Positions 5,332 to 7,670 of a stretch of DNA of 7,670 bases are shown here, in pieces; within the stretch, counting starts at the first letter, position 1, and each line of letters opens with the position of its first letter. Below the pieces are notes generated by a model. The model saw only the letters and a program-made list of their open reading frames with translations. It made no database searches and was not told the origin of the DNA. The stretch is taken from assembly GCA_025924495.1 (NCBI GenBank), contig JAICIG010000389.1:1-7670 (forward strand). Direction: 5' to 3'. This stretch comes from Pirellulales bacterium (GTDB taxonomy: Bacteria; Planctomycetota; Planctomycetia; Pirellulales; JAICIG01). The position numbers and the translations under genes were made by a program.

Positions 5332-6807
5332 GTGTCGTGCATTCTCGTGATCGACGATGATCGCGCTGTGCTCCATATTTTCAAGCAGCTCTTTCAGCAG
5401 GATGGAGCAGAATTACTGACGGCCCGATCGGCGGTCGAAGGATTGCAGCTCGTACGCGAGCGCGCGCCGGAGGTTGTCATTCTGGACATCATGCTTCCCG
5501 ATCGCTCGGGGCTCGATGCACTGGCGGAAATTCGTCAACTCGACGTCAAAATCCCCGTGATCCTGATTACGGCGGGCGGTACGAGCGACACGGCGATCGA
5601 AGCCATGAAGAGTGGCGCCTACGACTATCTCGTCAAGCCGCTCGACCTTGCGGTGGTCCGCAAGTTAGTGGACGAGGCCGTTTCGGCGGCGCGGCTGATG
5701 CGCGTGGCCGTCAATGTGCCGACGGCGGCTGCGACCTCTTCGGCTCCGGCAGATGCGTTCCTCGGACGCAGCGAGGCCATGCAACAGGTCTTCAAGTCAA
5801 TCGGGCGCGTCGCTCCGCACGACGTTACCGTGTTGATCCGCGGCGAAAACGGGACCGGCAAAGAACTCGTGGCACGGGCAATTTATCATCACAGCCACCG
5901 AGCCGCGGGCAAGTTCATGGCGGTGAATATCGCCGCCGTTCCCGACACGCTGCTGGAAAGCGAGCTGTTCGGCCACGAGAAAGGGGCCTTCACCGGCGCC
6001 GAAGGGCGGCGCATCGGGCGCTTCGAGCAGTGCTCCGGGGGAACGCTGTTCCTCGATGAAATCGGCGATCTGCCAGCGCAGGCCCAGAGCAAGCTGTTGC
6101 GGTTGCTGCAGGAGCAGCAATTCGAACGCGTCGGCGGCAGCGAGACGATCCAGACGAACGTGCGAATCGTGGCGGCGACCAATCGTGATCTCGAGAAGAT
6201 GGTCGCCGACGGCGACTTCCGCTCGGACCTGTACTACCGCCTCAACGGTTACACGATCACGCTGCCTCCGCTACGCGAGCGCCGCGACGATATTCCGCTG
6301 CTGGCGAACGATTTTGTCGCGCGCTTCAGCGCACAATTGGAGAAGAACGTCGAGAGCATCAGCCCCGAAGCTCTCGAACTCCTGCAAACCTACTCCTGGC
6401 CGGGCAATGTCCGCGAGTTGCAAAGCGCCGTGAGGCAAGCGCTGCTGAACTCGACCGGTCGCTTGCTGCTGCCCCAATCGCTGCCCGAAGAGATCCGCCG
6501 GGCCGTCAAGTCTTCGGCGCCGCCCAGCGGCGGGCTGGCCGACTTGGAGGCCTACATTTCAGAGCAGATCGCCACAGGCGGCGAGAAACTCTATGCCGAT
6601 TCGGTCGCGCGATTGGAGAAGTATCTGTTTACCCGTGTGCTCGACCGCACGCGCGGCAACCAGTCGCAGGCGGCGCGCATTCTGGGCATTACTCGCGGCA
6701 ATATTCGCAGCAAGATCAAGGCCTTCGGCATTCCGCTCCACGGCGAGAGTGATGAACCGAGCGAAGATGAAGCTGCAGACAGCGAGAGCGGCGCCGTCGA
6801 GACTTGA
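5332..6807 (+). CDS. Sigma-54-dependent response regulator, NtrC family
   Basis: A complete 491-residue activator with three domains. Receiver (about 1-120): acidic pocket D9/D10, phospho-acceptor D52 in ILDIMLPD, T80 and K102 all present. AAA+ domain (about 143-380): Walker A GENGTGKE at 171-178, the intact sigma-54-contact loop GAFTGA at 218-223, Walker B GTLFLDEIGD from 237, and later RSDLYYRLN and WPGNVREL. Fis-type helix-turn-helix at about 441-467 (RGNQSQAARILGITRGNIRS), then a 24-residue acidic tail. Known of the family: phosphorylation by a histidine kinase allows oligomerisation, and ATP hydrolysis opens promoters held by sigma-54 RNA polymerase. Every key residue is present, so it should be active and truly sigma-54 dependent. 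The exact subfamily cannot be named. No kinase gene lies in the window. A near-consensus sigma-54 promoter starts 254 bases after the stop and faces the next gene, its likely target. Confidence 0.96.
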   Translation: MSCILVIDDDRAVLHIFKQLFQQDGAELLTARSAVEGLQLVRERAPEVVILDIMLPDRSGLDALAEIRQLDVKIPVILITAGGTSDTAIEAMKSGAYDYLVKPLDLAVVRKLVDEAVSAARLMRVAVNVPTAAATSSAPADAFLGRSEAMQQVFKSIGRVAPHDVTVLIRGENGTGKELVARAIYHHSHRAAGKFMAVNIAAVPDTLLESELFGHEKGAFTGAEGRRIGRFEQCSGGTLFLDEIGDLPAQAQSKLLRLLQEQQFERVGGSETIQTNVRIVAATNRDLEKMVADGDFRSDLYYRLNGYTITLPPLRERRDDIPLLANDFVARFSAQLEKNVESISPEALELLQTYSWPGNVRELQSAVRQALLNSTGRLLLPQSLPEEIRRAVKSSAPPSGGLADLEAYISEQIATGGEKLYADSVARLEKYLFTRVLDRTRGNQSQAARILGITRGNIRSKIKAFGIPLHGESDEPSEDEAADSESGAVET

Positions 6808-6820
6808 CGCGGACCATTTC

Positions 6821-6926
6821 CGCTTCGGCGCCTTGACCTTGCCAAAAGCTTTCGTCGCTCTGCCGGTAGCGGTTGCCTTGGGCTGGCTGCGTGGATTGTG
6901 TGCTCGTCTTGATTCGCTTCGGCGCC
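6821..6926 (+). repeat. 12-base direct repeat, possible activator binding sites
   Basis: CGCTTCGGCGCC occurs at 6821-6832 and again, identical, at 6915-6926, with 82 bases between the copies. Both are outside the coding sequence. They lie about 160 and 255 bases before the predicted sigma-54 transcription start, a normal range for enhancer sites of NtrC-type activators. Each copy ends in the palindrome GGCGCC. The role is inferred from position only. Confidence 0.35.
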
Positions 6927-7061
6927 AACCAACCGCCGCGGCAAACTGGCTGATTGGCGGCCAGGTCAGGGGTTTGCTAGCTAGCTCTGCAGCCTCGTAT
7001 CGCGCTGCCAGGTTTTCAGGATCTCCCGCCAAATACTGCGCCTGCATATATTCAGGCCATC

Positions 7062-7077
7062 TGGCTCGCCAGTTGCA
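7062..7077 (+). promoter_or_regulatory. Sigma-54 (-24/-12) promoter of the LEPR-XLL gene
   Basis: TGGCTCG-CCAG-TTGCA matches the consensus TGGCACG-N4-TTGCW at every fixed position but one (T for A in the -24 block). GG (7063-7064) and GC (7075-7076) are exactly 10 bases apart. Transcription would start near 7088, with a 77-base leader before the ATG at 7165. The next gene upstream encodes a sigma-54 activator with an intact GAFTGA loop. Confidence 0.7.
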
Positions 7078-7164
7078 TCGCTTTCTGCGTTCAGCGACTC
7101 AGACTCTCAGCTTTAAAGTTCACTGCTGCATCGATCTGACGCGGATTTCAAGAAAGACGAACAC

Positions 7165-7670
7165 ATGTTGGATGACTTGCTGGAAGCTCTGAGCGAGATG
7201 GTTGAGCCCGTCGAAGATGCAGAGTCCTCGCATCGTTCGCCGGAACGCGAAACGTTGGCCGTCGAGCCGCTTGAGGAGCGGATTGCTTTAACCGCCGACG
7301 TCGCAGCCGTGGCGGAAGCGCCAGCCGCTGGCAATCCTGAGCCGGCGCCTACCGAAGCCGCGCCGCCAGCCGAGACCGCTTCCTTGCTGCCTCCACCGGC
7401 CATTCCTGCCAGTCTGATCGCCGAGGTGCAGACCGAAAAGGCTGGACATTCGCCAAAGGAAGCGTCTTCCGCGGCGGAGAGTCTTGGCGAGTTGCAACAC
7501 GAGTTCGCCCTGCAGATTCACGAGAGCGAAACGCCGGGGACCCCGCGCGACGGCCGGATTGGCTCGCAGCGCATCGAGCCAGGCGAGCGGGCCGGCGAAC
7601 AGGGCGAGGGAGCGGGGCACGCAGAGCACTCAGAGGCGCACGACCTCGAAGAAGGCGAAGAGGAACAAGG
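7165..7670 (+). CDS. LEPR-XLL-type acidic protein, N-terminal part only (probable large surface protein)
   Basis: This is the first 168 codons of a protein that runs off the right edge. Seen: an acidic start (MLDDLLEALSEMVEPVED), then ETLAVEPLEERIALTAD with the core at 33-44. This matches the N-terminal 'LEPR-XLL' type motif that marks many very large planctomycete surface or extracellular proteins. After it come an Ala/Pro/Glu-rich stretch (about 46-90) and a Gly/Glu/His-rich acidic stretch to the edge, with no folded domain recognisable. There is no classical signal peptide, which is usual for proteins with this motif. The ATG at 7165 is the first start after an in-frame stop at 7114; the ribosome site is weak (AAGAAAG, 8 bases upstream). 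Full length, later domains and function cannot be seen. Inferred: a cell-surface or matrix protein under sigma-54 control. Confidence 0.7.
   Translation, partial: MLDDLLEALSEMVEPVEDAESSHRSPERETLAVEPLEERIALTADVAAVAEAPAAGNPEPAPTEAAPPAETASLLPPPAIPASLIAEVQTEKAGHSPKEASSAAESLGELQHEFALQIHESETPGTPRDGRIGSQRIEPGERAGEQGEGAGHAEHSEAHDLEEGEEEQ

Larger units (their letters stand above)
6808..7164 (+). other. Non-coding regulatory gap between activator and LEPR-XLL gene
   Basis: These 357 bases hold no gene I can support. Seen: a 12-base direct repeat (6821-6832 and 6915-6926), the palindrome AAAGCTTT at 6845-6852, the 10-base palindrome GCTAGCTAGC at 6976-6985, the inverted pair CTGGC/GCCAG (6946-6950 with 6960-6964), and a sigma-54 promoter at 7062-7077. 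No terminator with a T-run follows the regulator gene. The arrangement is that of an enhancer-plus-promoter region. Confidence 0.5.

Noticed and set aside
6559..7047. A 162-codon minus-strand frame with a Lys/Arg-rich, histone-like stretch
   Set aside because: About half of it is antisense to the certain activator gene, and it has no ribosome site. The basic stretch is short and unconvincing.
6593..7192. A 199-codon plus-strand frame bridging the activator end and the LEPR start
   Set aside because: It overlaps the activator HTH in another frame and shows no domain. Its extension through the gap looks random.
1..7670. Defence island, CRISPR array, mobile element or RNA gene
   Set aside because: I found no regularly spaced repeats, transposase or integrase motifs, tRNA-like folds or known defence domains anywhere in the window.

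Overview
The window most likely comes from a planctomycete. The evidence is two full DUF1501 proteins with twin-arginine starts, a fragment of a third, and the start of a protein with the N-terminal 'LEPR-XLL'-like motif typical of large planctomycete surface proteins. The DNA is GC-rich and Shine-Dalgarno sites are recognisable. I see no tRNA, rRNA, CRISPR array, integrase or insertion sequence.

Left part (1-3410, mostly minus strand). A secreted alpha/beta-hydrolase (carboxylesterase-like) runs off the left edge. Its leader holds a compact set of hairpins. Next comes a 62-codon plus-strand remnant of a DUF1501 C-terminus (520-708). It lies tail to tail with an intact DUF1501 gene (724-2070, minus), which follows a second intact DUF1501 gene (2127-3410, minus). 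The tandem pair has a good sigma-70 type promoter (-35 at 3475-3480, -10 at 3451-3456). That promoter also argues that the upstream gene starts at 3410 and not at 3443.

Middle (3527-5331). A complete amidase-signature enzyme (minus) has its Ser-cisSer-Lys triad visible. A 593-base region between divergent genes follows. It holds a short palindrome with a T-run and one doubtful small ORF.

Right part (5332-7670, plus strand). A complete NtrC-type sigma-54 activator (receiver, AAA+ with GAFTGA, Fis-type HTH) is followed by a 357-base non-coding gap and then the 5' end of an acidic LEPR-XLL-type protein that runs off the right edge. The gap contains a near-consensus -24/-12 promoter, TGGCTCG-N4-TTGCA (7062-7077), pointing at the LEPR-XLL gene. 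A 12-base direct repeat lies upstream of it at enhancer-like distance. The simplest inference is a self-contained module in which a phosphorylation-controlled sigma-54 activator switches on the neighbouring surface-protein gene. This is the most interesting part of the window. No partner histidine kinase is present.

Apart from the activator/target pair, the layout gives little evidence that neighbouring genes share one pathway. The hydrolase, DUF1501 proteins and amidase look like separate housekeeping or accessory units.
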